Source: Cordylochernes scorpioides
Taxonomy: Eukaryota > Arthropoda > Arachnida > Pseudoscorpiones > Chernetidae
DNA length: 64,000 nt
Direction: 5' to 3'
Assembly (NCBI GenBank): GCA_030710605.1
Contig: CP092877.1
Coordinates: forward strand, 39,842,594-39,906,593
Each line of letters begins with the position of its first letter. Positions within the stretch are counted from its first letter, which is position 1. The notes below the pieces were generated by a model. It worked only from the letters and a program-made list of their open reading frames with translations. It made no database searches and was not told where the DNA came from. The position numbers and the translations under genes were made by a program. Shown here in pieces: positions 53,506-64,000 of this stretch.

Positions 53506-54005
53506 GTAACTTTCAGGCAAGCTCTTCCTCAGCAAACTAAAACATAAAAAAGGTAATGGAGAGATATTGTATAGAATTTTAAAGATATATCTATGCAAAT
53601 ATAGGACATAAGAATTTAATAATTTAGATGATTGAAAGTTTTTGAAGAACAAACTATGAAAAGGTTGATGAACTTAGTGAATAGAGAAATGGACATATTA
53701 TTGTTATATATATGAATATCAATATACATATATCAAAAGAGGAAGTATTAATATAGAAGGGGATATATTGAGATGGTAGCTGTATACTTTTGTTGATTGT
53801 ATTTGGGTTCTTGATGGTTTCTATTGCTTCAAAGATAAGTCTTTGGGTTATAGTTGTGGCACTTCTATGGAGGATTCTGGTACTATTGAAGTCTGGAGTA
53901 TGGCCTGTTTCATTGATGTGTTTAACTAATAGGGATTTTGGGTTGTGCTTCGAAATATTTCTTTGGTGTTCTTTGATTCTAATGTTTTCAATATGGCTGT
54001 TTTGA
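53505..54005 (-). pseudogene. Penelope-like relic: GIY-YIG C-terminus and tail
   Basis: Minus strand 54005-53765 translates without stops: NIRIKEHQRNISKHN, SLLVKHINETGHTPDF, QRLIFEAIETIKNPNTIN, the same order as the fragment at 45348. Downstream on the same strand (about 53520-53545) the tail holds CTGAGGA and GAAA, a hammerhead-type core with poor stem II. No reverse transcriptase. Confidence 0.7.
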
Positions 54006-54286
54006 GTAACTTGAAATTAAACGAAACCTTCTAATTATACTACGGAAAGTGTTCATAAAATTGATAAATTTAATAATAGGTGAATAGATGAAGTTGCAGT
54101 TTAAAATATAGGCTATTAAAGGCTTATTCAAGTTAAGCCAATACCTAATTTACACTTTTTTTGAGAGAGATATAGATCTTGAAGGAATTCGAACCTATAA
54201 TTTGAAAATAGCTGAATGCTTGCTTATTTTAGGGTTATAAAATGTAATATTAATATTATATGTATTTCTGAATTACGTTTGTTATA

Positions 54287-54575
54287 CATATATTAAAAAT
54301 AAAAAGGCATATCCTGACCAGGAGCACATGTGCTTTTTAGATGGCAGAGCGCTATCTAGTGGAACAGAAATCAACTAAACATTGATTTTAACTGTTCCCT
54401 GATATTTGCCAACCCATTTTCTTGAACCCAAATATAAGGGAACAGTTAAAATCAATATTTAGTTGATTTCTGTTCCACTAGATGGCGCTCTGCCATCTAA
54501 AAAGCACATGTGCTCCTGGTCAGGATATGCCTTTTATTTTTAGTATCAACATTTGACCTTTTATTATTTTTTTCT
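54287..54575. repeat. Large inverted repeat, family 2-related
   Basis: Two arms of about 115 bp (54305-54420 and 54437-54553) share GATGGCAGAGCGCTATC and GGAACAGAAATCAACTAAAC. They lack the hammerhead part. A further copy lies at 63600-63715. Confidence 0.8.
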
Positions 54576-55112
54576 AGTATTTTTTCAAAAATATATATAC
54601 TATAGTGAATTTTTATTTAAAAACTAGCGGACGTACCCGGCTTGGCCCGAGTTTTACCCGAGTAAAGGTTTGTCTAACGAATCTCTCGCTAAAGTGAACA
54701 TTTTTTTCCCGGTCCCTTGAAAAATACTCGATAAGTTGAATAAAATCAATATTAATTGGTTCCCTCGGAAATTGGAAGTTAAAGGAATAGTATCTTGCCT
54801 TGGAATTGTATCATTATTCTTGTCTCAAATAAATTGCCGTGTCATCCTGAATTTTGTCTTTCCTAATTTTCTACATTACAAAATCATCGTATCATCATGA
54901 TAATATTTAGAGCAGATTGTTGAATTATAACAGATAAATTAGAATATTTATCTTGATTATTTCTAGGCGAAAAGTTATTTCAAAAATTTTATTTGCTAGA
55001 AACCTTCCCAGTACTATACTAAATAACTTCCCAAAGTTTCATGGCGTTCCAATGAGTGGTTTGGTCAGGCATAAAGGACAGACACACACACACACATACA
55101 TTCATTTATATA

Positions 55113-56110
55113 TGTCATAATTTGTATATAATTAAATGCAACCCCGACCCACTATGTATGTATCATGTATGATTTTCAAAGATTTAATAAAAGAATAAGG
55201 TAACTGGAGGAAAGAAAGTAACAAAAGACATAGAAAGTAGATCTAGAGGAGAGCATATTTATTAATAACGACGCAGTTAACCTTCTGACCCCAGGTCCCT
55301 GCGAGCTAAGTTTAAACCAACACTTCCTGGAAAAACAGGACGTATCTAGTGACCAGAAGTTATAAATGTTAAAGCTAACACCCAATATTTCCGGCAAAGA
55401 CAGGACGTATCTAATATCCGTCGAAGTTATAAGCGTCAAGCTACCCGACACTTCCTGTCAGGCAGACCATCTTTCATCAAGGAGAGCCGCGGGCCAATCA
55501 GAAGACAGCACCTTAAGTAGGTCAACCAATAGGAAAAGATCATGTGACATCTCTCGACCAATCAGAAGACAGCACCTTAAGTAGGTCAACCAATAGGAAA
55601 AAATCATGTGATATCTCTCGACCAATCAGAGAGAAACTGAGTCTTGGTGTTAAATCGAAAAGCAAGAATGGTCAGTTACGTTTTTTCGCTCTCATAGGAA
55701 CAACACCCACAGTTGTTCAGTGACTCTCGCCGAGTTCGGACAGTTGCTCCTTGGCTTCCAACAAGGTAACATCTACTCTAGAGATCTCTATCTCTCCGCT
55801 CATTTCATCTAAATCCCATCATCACCATGTGATCAACTAATTAATAAGTCAAATCGCTCAACTCTTCTCAAGCTTTCTTCCCTCCAATCCAGTTGCCTTT
55901 TATTTTCAAATCTCATCATGTGTCCTGATTATTCCTAACTGTGTGCTTCACTTACCACTCAACGACTGCGCTTCAACCCAATCTCACCATTCGCATCCAA
56001 CAACAAGAAACCCCGCAACGATATTGCCACAGGACGGTTAAGTCGACAGGATTCTACAACAGTGTAATACATCAAATATTATAGTGTAATAACAATTTCA
56101 TCATATTACA
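55113..56110 (+). repeat. LARD-like 5' LTR
   Basis: 998 bp. Contains a duplicated 75-bp block (GACCAATCAGAAGACAGCAC and neighbours). Confidence 0.92.
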
Positions 56111-59100
56111 CAGAGTCGACAGGATAAAGATTATGGAGCTTAATCAGGATCAAGATGGAAATTAGCCCAGACACCAGCAAATCAAAAGGCAATGACAAAA
56201 CCAGCGGAAAAGAAGCGGACAAGAAGAGAGGCGACCAGGCGCCTTCTAGCGGCCATCATATGGCAAATGACCGTGGCCATCCGACGTGTCAACGCCCCAC
56301 AAAGTGAGACGGAATTCCGGAGCGCCATTCCCCGGGGAGGACGACGGACACAACCCCCGCCAACCCCAGGCGAGTGTCACCAAGGCCGGACACCGACCAC
56401 CGAGGAGTCATCCACCGCCATGCCGTACACAGTCCCCGAAACCAATCCGCGCGATCCGGGACAACCCAAACGATCCCAAAATGATCTTCCAGTACCGGAC
56501 TTCACTTCAATTTCGCGGACGGTGCGAGCAGTCCCGAGCCAAGCCAACCATCCCAAACCAAGACGTTCCAGAGGAGACCTGTTGAACTGAGGTAGGCACC
56601 CAACCTATGGCGTCAAGAAATTGACTTTGGACTCATAGCTAATCCTACCTACCCCTTTTAACCATATCTAACCTTTGTACTCAATGAATGCACGCACGGG
56701 CTAGGCCAAAACCTGTCCGAAAGGACTCGCACTACAATCAAATTTGTCACACAGGACAACCCTTGCCTGCATTCATTGACCCCACTACCATGTTTATCAC
56801 TCAACCCAATTACCAGTACTATATGCTCTCAAATATAAGCCACAACGACTTCAACCCTCACCATGCCCAAAAAACGTGTCAGTACAGCTCACACACTTAC
56901 CACACAAAATCTATGCATGACCATACGTCGCCACACCATAAAAATGTACCTCACAACAGTCCCACAAACGTATTTAGCAACAATCACGACATTCGCGACA
57001 ACAATACACCGACAACATCCATCCAAAGGACGGTTTTCATGCTAACAAACACGCACAACCCGCCCAACAAGCGCGACACTCGCGCCAAAAGACGACAACC
57101 ACCAACAAACGCATGCACCGTCGTTAGTAACAATCATCTCGTCTACCCAAAACACTAAAAAAATGTTCACCTTAAAAGGTGCCATATACACTAACAATAG
57201 AAATTTCGATATGACTTTAATAAATTTATTGTTCATAGTGAGAACAGGTTAAATTTTGTACAAATAAGGACTTCGCGTGACACCTTTTCATTCACAATTT
57301 TTTTTTTCTCGATTCGTGTCACAGGTCACCCCACAAACCTTTTCACTTCAGGCCACAGACGCCTTTCATCACGCCTGTGACACGTCTCCACTCAACACGT
57401 GTTCACGTCGTAAGCCTCATTTTCACTCAATTCCACTCTAATATCACTGAATAGCTTTTTTTTCTAAAGTCACAACGACCATTCGATTTAATAAATGGAT
57501 ACAACATCCGGCTTTTCAAAATACAAATAACGTCGAACTTACACCAACTTATCTCTTCACAATGTATTGGCAGACCATAACACATGGCACAAGACATCGT
57601 CAAACAAGTAAAACCCACAAACAAAACAAAATTTCGTACACCAAACATATCACACACGCAACGCAACCAATGCCAAAAGTAAAAGATTCAATTATAAAAA
57701 ACAAGATCTGAGCCGCACCAAAAATAAATAGGCGGACAGGAAACGTAGTTCCCCCACTCCATGACTCCAATTACGTGCAAATAGTGGGTGGATAAGTTTA
57801 GACCGGACCTCGCGTCCCCGACACGTCCCGCTTCCGGCATCTCATTACAAGGCCCCGCTCATCCAAATTAGGTCACCGCTCTCCCCAGCCACAGATTCCT
57901 CTATGCCACCAATTTTGGATCCCAGTTCCAGCCTGCGTATCGATTTTTACAATGTAGTCAAATCAACTGTCACTCGGAAATCTAAAAAAGGTACAAAACG
58001 TCACACACATTTAAATGAGTTCATACTCCCATCATAATTGATCAAATACCTTACAAACTTTCAAAAAAACGCTACACCTTCCATCTACACATAAATACCA
58101 CAGACCTTAGGATCTCGACAACACATAGAATTCACACACACATTTCTTACACCAAAAACTACTAACATTTTTCACAATACACACAAAGACAAGAAATTTA
58201 TAGGGCAAAATGGAGCAATCTATACATTTATATCAGGGCATGTAGATACCAAAGGGTTCAAACCAATACACCTTATTTTTCATATCAATCATTTTCATTA
58301 TTCTCTCTCAATTAAAATTTAAATATTTAATCAATTTATCAATTTATTCAACTTATTACCACTTTTAATCATTAATTATCATTTTTTTTTTCAATTAGTT
58401 TATATTATCATTTTTATTTATCAATTATCATTCTATTTACCACTTAACTTAAACTGTCACAACTCAATTATCAACGAAAACTCATTGGTTTTCGATTAAA
58501 CTAAAAACATTAAATCACCCTTTGTTGTTGAAACCTTTTTATTTTTAATTTTTCTTTTTTTTCCAAGCACTCAACTTTGATTTCGTTCAACTCTTATATT
58601 TATTTTATTTTTATGTTGATTTCTCAAAAGCCCTAATAAAATTCCCTCGGTTTCCATTCCCAATCTCGAGCTAGAATAATGGTTAGGCATTTTTCCTTTT
58701 TTTTTTCTCACCATTCAACCAAGCACTCAACTTTGATTTCGCTCAAAAAACTTTTATTTTATTTTTATTTTTGATTTCTCAAAAGACCTAATAGAATTCC
58801 TTCGATTTCATTCCCAATCTCGAATAGAATATGGTTAGGCATTTTTCCTTTTTTTTTTTTTTTCGCCATTCAACCAAGCACTCAACTTTGATTTCGCTCA
58901 AAAAACTTTTATTTTATTTTATTTTGATTTCAAAAGACCTTGTGAAATTCCCTCGAATTCTTTTCCAAAATTCAAGCAAAAAGTAACTAGGCATTTTCCC
59001 TTATCACCATGCAACAAAATATTTTTTTTTTCAACCAAAAACATTCAATTTTGATTTCATTCAACTATTTTTATATTATTTTTATTTTGATTTCAAAAGC

Positions 59101-59403
59101 CTTAATAGAACTCCCTCGATCTCCTTTCTTATCTCGAGTAGAATTCGTTTAGGCACATTTTTTTTTTTGCCCACTATGTACCATAACATTCATTGATTTC
59201 TTACAATTAAAAAATTTTTGATTTCTATTAATTATACTCAACCTATATCATCAACACCATTCTATTTTACTTATTATGTCACCAGCAATACTTGTATATA
59301 GACTCAATGCCCACAACTAATTTTCCCACAAAATTATTTTCCACTTTACAGAATTCTCTCAGGCTAACCCCTTCTTGAATTCTTCACATGTAGGGGGCGC
59401 ATC

Positions 59404-60401
59404 TGTCATAATTTGTATATAATTAAATGCAACCCCGACCCACTATGTATGTATCATGTATGATTTTCAAAGATTTAATAAAAGAATAAGGTAACTGGAG
59501 GAAAGAAAGTAACAAAAGACATAGAAAGTAGATCTAGAGGAGAGCATATTTATTAATAACGACGCAGTTAACCTTCTGACCCCAGGTCCCTGCGAGCTAA
59601 GTTTAAACCAACACTTCCTGGAAAAACAGGACGTATCTAGTGACCAGAAGTTATAAATGTTAAAGCTAACACCCAATATTTCCGGCAAAGACAGGACGTA
59701 TCTAATATCCGTCGAAGTTATAAGCGTCAAGCTACCTGACACTTCCTGTCAGGCAGACCATCTTTCATCAAGGAGAGCCGCGGGCCAATCAGAAGACAGC
59801 ACCTTAAGTAGGTCAACCAATAGGAAAAGATCATGTGACATCTCTCGACCAATCAGAAGACAGCACCTTAAGTAGGTCAACCAATAGGAAAAGATCATGT
59901 GATATCTCTCGACCAATCAGAGAGAAACTGAGTCTTGGTGTTAAATCGAAAAGCAAGAATGGTCAGTTACGTTTTTTCGCTCTCATAGGAACAACACCCA
60001 CAGTTGTTCAGTGACTCTCGCCGAGTTCGGACAGTTGCTCCTTGGCTTCCAACAAGGTAACATCTACTCTAGAGATCTCTATCTCTCCGCTCATTTCATC
60101 TAAATCCCATCATCACCATGTGATCAACTAATTAATAAGTCAAATCGCTCAACTCTTCTCAAGCTTTCTTCCCTCCAATCCAGTTGCCTTTTATTTTCAA
60201 ATCTCATCATGTGTCCTGATTATTCCTAACTGTGTGCTTCACTTACCACTCAACGACTGCGCTTCAACCCAATCTCACCATTCGCATCCAACAACAAGAA
60301 ACCCCGCAACGATATTGCCACAGGACGGTTAAGTCGACAGGATTCTACAACAGTGTAATACATCAAATATTGCAGTGTAATAACATTATCATCATATTAC
60401 A
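59404..60401 (+). repeat. LARD-like 3' LTR
   Basis: 998 bp, almost identical to the 5' LTR. Confidence 0.92.
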
Positions 60402-60411
60402 TATATATAGA

Positions 60412-61290
60412 TAATAATACTAGAACATTAGCCTGTTCTACGAACATGTCTAAGAGATTACTGGCACTTGAAAACCTTATTAAAGTTTTGCCCTAATAAA
60501 ACTGAAAAATAAAATAGTGTGAAACTACAGTAGAACTTGGAAAATTCGAAAACGTCTTTAATTCGAATATTTATCTTGGTTCCTAGAATTTCCTATAAAT
60601 GTAAATTCCATTTTTAATTCGAATTTTTGGATAATTCGATTTTTTTCGTCCCTTGGGCTTTGAACTATTCACAAGTTCGACTGTATATATTTTACTAGTG
60701 GATTTCTAATTCACCAAATGTAATTTAATTGGTAAACTGTGATTATCACGATAACTATATTTCTTCTATCTTCACCCAATATATATTATTAAGTATGCCA
60801 CCCAACCTAGCGAAGCGGGATATATTCACTAGTGTATGAATAAACAAATTTATATATATTTGTAAAAATTGTTCAAACCTCTGATGGGGTGAAGAGTTAA
60901 GCATCTGGAAACGTTTTAAAACTGGATTTTGTTAGCTCTATTTATTATTATTATTATTTTTAATTCTGTTAACCGAGGTTTCTGGAGCCACGTACAGAAG
61001 TCGCCAACTACCCAGGCTGTCCTTCTGACACCTAAGTCTTCTTACTTACAATGTCAGTGGAAGTCCAATTTGTGAGGTGGCGCTAAGCAGTTTATTTCTT
61101 GGTTTATTTTCCCAGAGAATGCTTGCTTTCTCAAGCTGTTAAAGGTAAGAGGATGTCAGAAAATATCAAATCAAAATATTTTTGACCAGTGAACCTCGCT
61201 TCCTTGTAGATTAAATAAAGCGTGGTTGGAACTTTTTTAGATCAATAAAAAAAGGGTTCTCAGGAAAGCACCAGAAACTGATGGGCTTGG
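60412..61290. other. Intergenic with a degenerate hammerhead-like hairpin
   Basis: At about 60880-60925: CTGATGG, GGTG paired with CATC, then GGAAACGTT. This resembles a decayed Penelope-type hammerhead, but stem I does not pair. Nothing else recognised. Confidence 0.3.
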
Positions 61291-61560
61291 ACCATTATGT
61301 ATTTTTCCTGGATGGTCAACTCTTCACTCCCTTCTGATAAAGTTATTCAATCTATGACTCCAAACGAACTTCCCCAAATCCTGGAAATATGGCCGCCTCA
61401 TCCTTATTCCGAAACCGAAGAGCTCAGCAAAACTCTACTAGAAAGATTTCGCTTTATCATTCTCCTCAGCGCTATATCAAAGGTATTTGAACTGCTCTGT
61501 TTCCAATTGCTGGCTTACAGATACTATGTTTCTCTACAGACAAATGTATCTATGTATTAG
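61291..61560 (+). pseudogene. LINE reverse transcriptase fragment
   Basis: The frame has IILLSAISKVFELL, resembling the LINE RT block RPISLLSAISKVFERL. Frame breaks upstream (LPQILEIWPPHP) and downstream. No other domain. Confidence 0.5.
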
Positions 61561-62425
61561 ACCCGATCAGCTGAGAATGCTCTGGAAGCCATTAACGGAT
61601 TAGTTGAAAATGGCCTATTGAACTTGAGGAAACCCCTACCACATAAGTCAGACGTCGACCATGAATTTGACAACATGCAAAGAAGTACAATCCCAGAGGG
61701 AAATAAATGACATTATTAATTGTCTCATCAGTGAAAAAAGTGAAGGACTAAATCGCCCGAAGTTAGTTATGAAGACAACCACAACCTTGGAAGACACCCC
61801 ATTTACGACCGAAGACCCGAGTTCAAATGTTACAATACCAAGCTTTCCAGTAGGTACATGTTCTTACTAAACCTAGAAATTGCCAGAATGTCCCACATTA
61901 AAAAAAAATAAGGAGTATTTCCTAGCTATGTATTAATTCTTTGGATCAGTTGAAAATATCTTGGTAGAACGTATAAATTCTATAGATTTCTACAAAAGAG
62001 AACTAAGTACACTCAGATTTTTTAGCAGATGGTAATGCTAGTACAATTTTCCTTTGGAGCACAGAGAGAAAACTCCTAAAGAAACAAGAAAAGAACCAGT
62101 AATTACACATAACACAATCTGCAACTCTAAATACAGATCACAAGGTTACATACAGTCTAAACCAACATTAAGAAAGAATGGATCAGAAAGAAATAGTGAT
62201 AGAAATTTTGGAATGGAGAAACCGAATAATTTCAAGATCTTTAAACCTCGAAAAATAATTGATAAGGTCATATATTTCTGGTCGCTCGTAAAAGGTTTTC
62301 TGTACCATTTCACATCAAAATTTTATTATAAAAAAAAAATAATAATAAAGACAAGATCTTCTAAAGTAGTTCGGCCTGGAGATCATTGTTCAGCATGTAG
62401 AGGGCTACGCCCGGGGTGCCCCGGT
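61561..62425. other. Upstream flank of the allergen-like gene
   Basis: No recognised feature. A plus-strand frame 61661-61870 is probably chance. Confidence 0.4.
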
Positions 62426-63205
62426 ATGGCCCAATTTGTCTTCTGGATTCTCTTTCTTCTTTTCTCCTATCTATTTGGCCGACGCGTACTTCACTCCTGT
62501 GAGTTCACACCGAATCATTTTGAAAGAATCGATCTGAAATCTGATGTTTCAGGGAACCTTACAAGATCTTTCAAAAGAGGCGGGATCCAGTTTGCCAGTT
62601 ACCGTAGGTATTGAAGGTGATGTTATCGAATGATGCATAATGTCTGGATTGTTTCAGTGCTGGGACAAGCTAATCAGGAGAACATCAACTTGATGGTAGA
62701 TCAAGCTCTGAATGGATTACGAGCGGATAAGATATTCACGTCGTTTCTCGAACCGCTAATCATTCCCAATCAATGCTTATATTACGTTACTCTGCAGAAC
62801 ATTCGAGTATGGGGCCTCAAGTCCATGCGGCGACAAGGAGATTGTGTGGTGCTATCTTTGCCCTCAAAACGTACTGTGATTCTTTTCCTCGTTGCCAGAA
62901 ATCTGCGGTTCAGTGCTCGGGGAGAAATGGGAGTCCCAGTTGTCTTCTCAGGATCAATCGACGCCGTGCACTTCAAGGTCTCTGTTGATCTGCTGCAGAA
63001 GATGGTGAAATTGCGTGACGTGCGGATTCTATCGTTACGTAACTTGCAGCTGACAGATCTTAATGTACGGGCTTTGAGAGTGGCCGCTCTGAAACCGATC
63101 AATCTGATTATCCAACGATTGGAGCGACCTGTCAAATACGAGATTCAGAAATCTGTGCGAGAATTCTTGACCAGAGAGCTTGAGCGCTACTTAGGCTCTT
63201 CTTAA
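62426..63205 (+). CDS. Secreted group-7 mite allergen-like protein (two exons)
   Basis: Exons 62426-62603 and 62658-63205, joined in phase across a 54-bp GT/AG intron, give 241 residues. The first exon begins with a signal-peptide-like stretch (FVFWILFLLFSYLFG). The second holds WGLKSMRRQGDCVV, matching the conserved G-L-K-x-M-x-R-Q-G-D block of the mite group-7 allergen family, after LNGLRADKIFTSFLEPL. It ends in a long amphipathic helix (VREFLTRELERYL). Family proteins have a lipid-binding fold like the N-terminal half of bactericidal/permeability-increasing protein; ligand and role are mostly unknown. The start was chosen for the signal peptide; the longer upstream frame has no such start. 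Exon 1 and the very short intron are inferred. Confidence 0.75.
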
Positions 63206-63520
63206 AACCTGCTGACTGCTTGTGTGATCATTTCTTTAGTTATACCCCCCATTGATACAAGTCGAACCTATATCATAATCAAACCTATTCTTTCCTCTTG
63301 AACAACATTACTACCTTTTTTTTAAAACCTACTGACTGCTTGTGTATTATTTCTTTAGTTATACCATTGATATAGTCAAACATAGACTTTTATCTTGAAT
63401 TACATTATTAATTCATTTTCTTAAAACCTGACTGTTGTGATTTTTTCCTTATCATTCTGTTTCATCGCAGTAAGGACAATAGAAGTTTTGATTTATGTGT
63501 AAAATAAACATTCGCATCTT
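63206..63520 (+). terminator. 3' untranslated region with AATAAA
   Basis: Three imperfect repeats of CTGACTGCTTGTGT and TTCTTTAGTTATACC follow the stop. AATAAA lies at 63503-63508. Confidence 0.6.
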
Positions 63521-63599
63521 ATAATGTTTCAAATTGCTATATATGGATGGTGCGTTATTGCTTTATATCAATATATAGTGTAATTTGGGTTGGCCAAAA

Positions 63600-63715
63600 T
63601 CATTGGAACAAGCTAAATCAATGTTTAGTTGATTTTTTTCCACTAGATGACGCTCTGCCATAAAAAATGCTCTTGTGAGCGGTCTGGAAATGCCAATTTT
63701 ATTTTTATATATTGT
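63600..63715. repeat. Family 2-related repeat fragment
   Basis: TCCACTAGATGACGCTCTGCC with a CTCTTGTGAGCGGTCTGG block, decayed relative of 54437-54553. Confidence 0.6.
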
Positions 63716-64000
63716 AATGTATAAATTAGGAAAGACAAATTTCTGGATGACACGGCAATTTATGGCAAGAGAAAATCAATACATAATGGATAAATAATTA
63801 AATGAAGTATTATTATTAATGAAGTATAATATGTATAATTTTCTTAATTTATTAGTAAAACATAGTCTCACTTGGACATATTTATTCTTTAGATTTATTA
63901 ATGAGACACAGAGGACTGGCCCTGATTGTAGACAGGTTTGTTGAATGAGTCATTCTACTATATTTTACAAGTTTTGATTGTTCTAAAATAGAATAATTGC

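Larger units (their letters stand above)
55113..60401 (+). mobile_element. LARD-like non-autonomous LTR retrotransposon
   Basis: LTRs 55113-56110 and 59404-60401 are both 998 bp, begin TGTCATAATTTG, end CATATTACA and differ at only about six sites. A purine tract AGGGGG lies just before the second LTR. The 3.3-kb interior has no gag or pol. Its 5' part is purine-rich and its 3' part (58300-59400) is made of T-rich blocks with CCCTCGATTTC-type repeats. TATA on both sides fits a 4-bp target duplication. Movement would need another element's proteins. Orientation follows the purine tract. Confidence 0.85.
54624..60411 (-). mobile_element. Helitron split by an LTR element
   Basis: The 3' end CTAG (plus-strand 54624-54627) with a hairpin-like ACCCGG/CCCGAG lead-in. 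The body matches the Helitron 30311-30789. The 5' end (TATATATAGA, 60402-60411) is found only after the 5.3-kb insertion 55113-60401. Confidence 0.8.

Noticed and set aside
56192..57158. Frames of 132 and 156 residues inside the LARD-like element
   Set aside because: They have biased composition and no gag, knuckle or enzyme motif.

Overview
This is an AT-rich, repeat-dense stretch of an arthropod nuclear genome, possibly an arachnid. The case rests on genes interrupted by spliceosomal introns, a protein with the group-7 mite allergen signature, Tc1/mariner, gypsy, Penelope-like and I/LOA-type elements, and tRNA-derived SINEs. The species cannot be fixed from the sequence. A run of exactly 100 Ns (3334-3433) is a scaffold gap. 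Host genes are few: the 3' nine coding exons of ALKBH8 (+, 5427-19164), two nearly identical intronless Lifeguard/TMBIM genes (-, 2611-3309 and 51534-52232), and a two-exon secreted group-7-allergen-like gene (+, 62426-63205). Almost everything else is mobile DNA.

Layout. 1-1.5 kb: LTR and internal part of a non-autonomous LTR element. 1.6-3.3 kb: Lifeguard copy A, ending at the gap. 3.5-19.3 kb: ALKBH8, whose introns hold SINEs, palindromic MITEs, a LINE relic, a Helitron, a mariner nested in a MITE, and hammerhead-bearing elements. 19.3-24 kb: MITEs, Helitron ends and a tandem array of tRNA-Gly-like units. 24.8-26.3 kb: a coding-length minisatellite. 27.3-28.7 kb: an apparently intact Tc1-like transposon. 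29.3-30.8 kb: two hammerhead elements and a Helitron. 33.6-47.8 kb: a 14.2-kb gypsy element with 4-bp target duplications, carrying a Penelope-like fragment. 48.6-49.4 kb: a tandem 319-bp retrozyme. 49.4-52.3 kb: Lifeguard copy B, containing a 1.1-kb Helitron absent from copy A. 52.7-54 kb: a solo LTR and a Penelope-like relic. 54.6-60.4 kb: a Helitron split by a 5.3-kb LARD-like retroelement. 62.4-63.2 kb: the allergen-like gene.

The most notable system is a set of self-cleaving hammerhead ribozyme motifs in small retroelements. A perfect tandem of 319-bp units (48621-49258) carries a consensus type I hammerhead on the minus strand. A diverged copy at 29392-29446 shows a compensatory base-pair change in stem I. 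Two further families (13.8 and 30.05 kb; 7.6 kb and relatives) keep the core in different states of decay. One copy (7536-7744) has a 12-bp target duplication and an empty-site counterpart in the window. All the families have self-complementary stem III sequences, which suits cleavage as a double hammerhead.

No host operon or pathway cluster is visible. The host genes act separately: tRNA wobble-uridine modification (ALKBH8), membrane calcium and cell-death control (Lifeguard), and a secreted lipid-binding-type protein.
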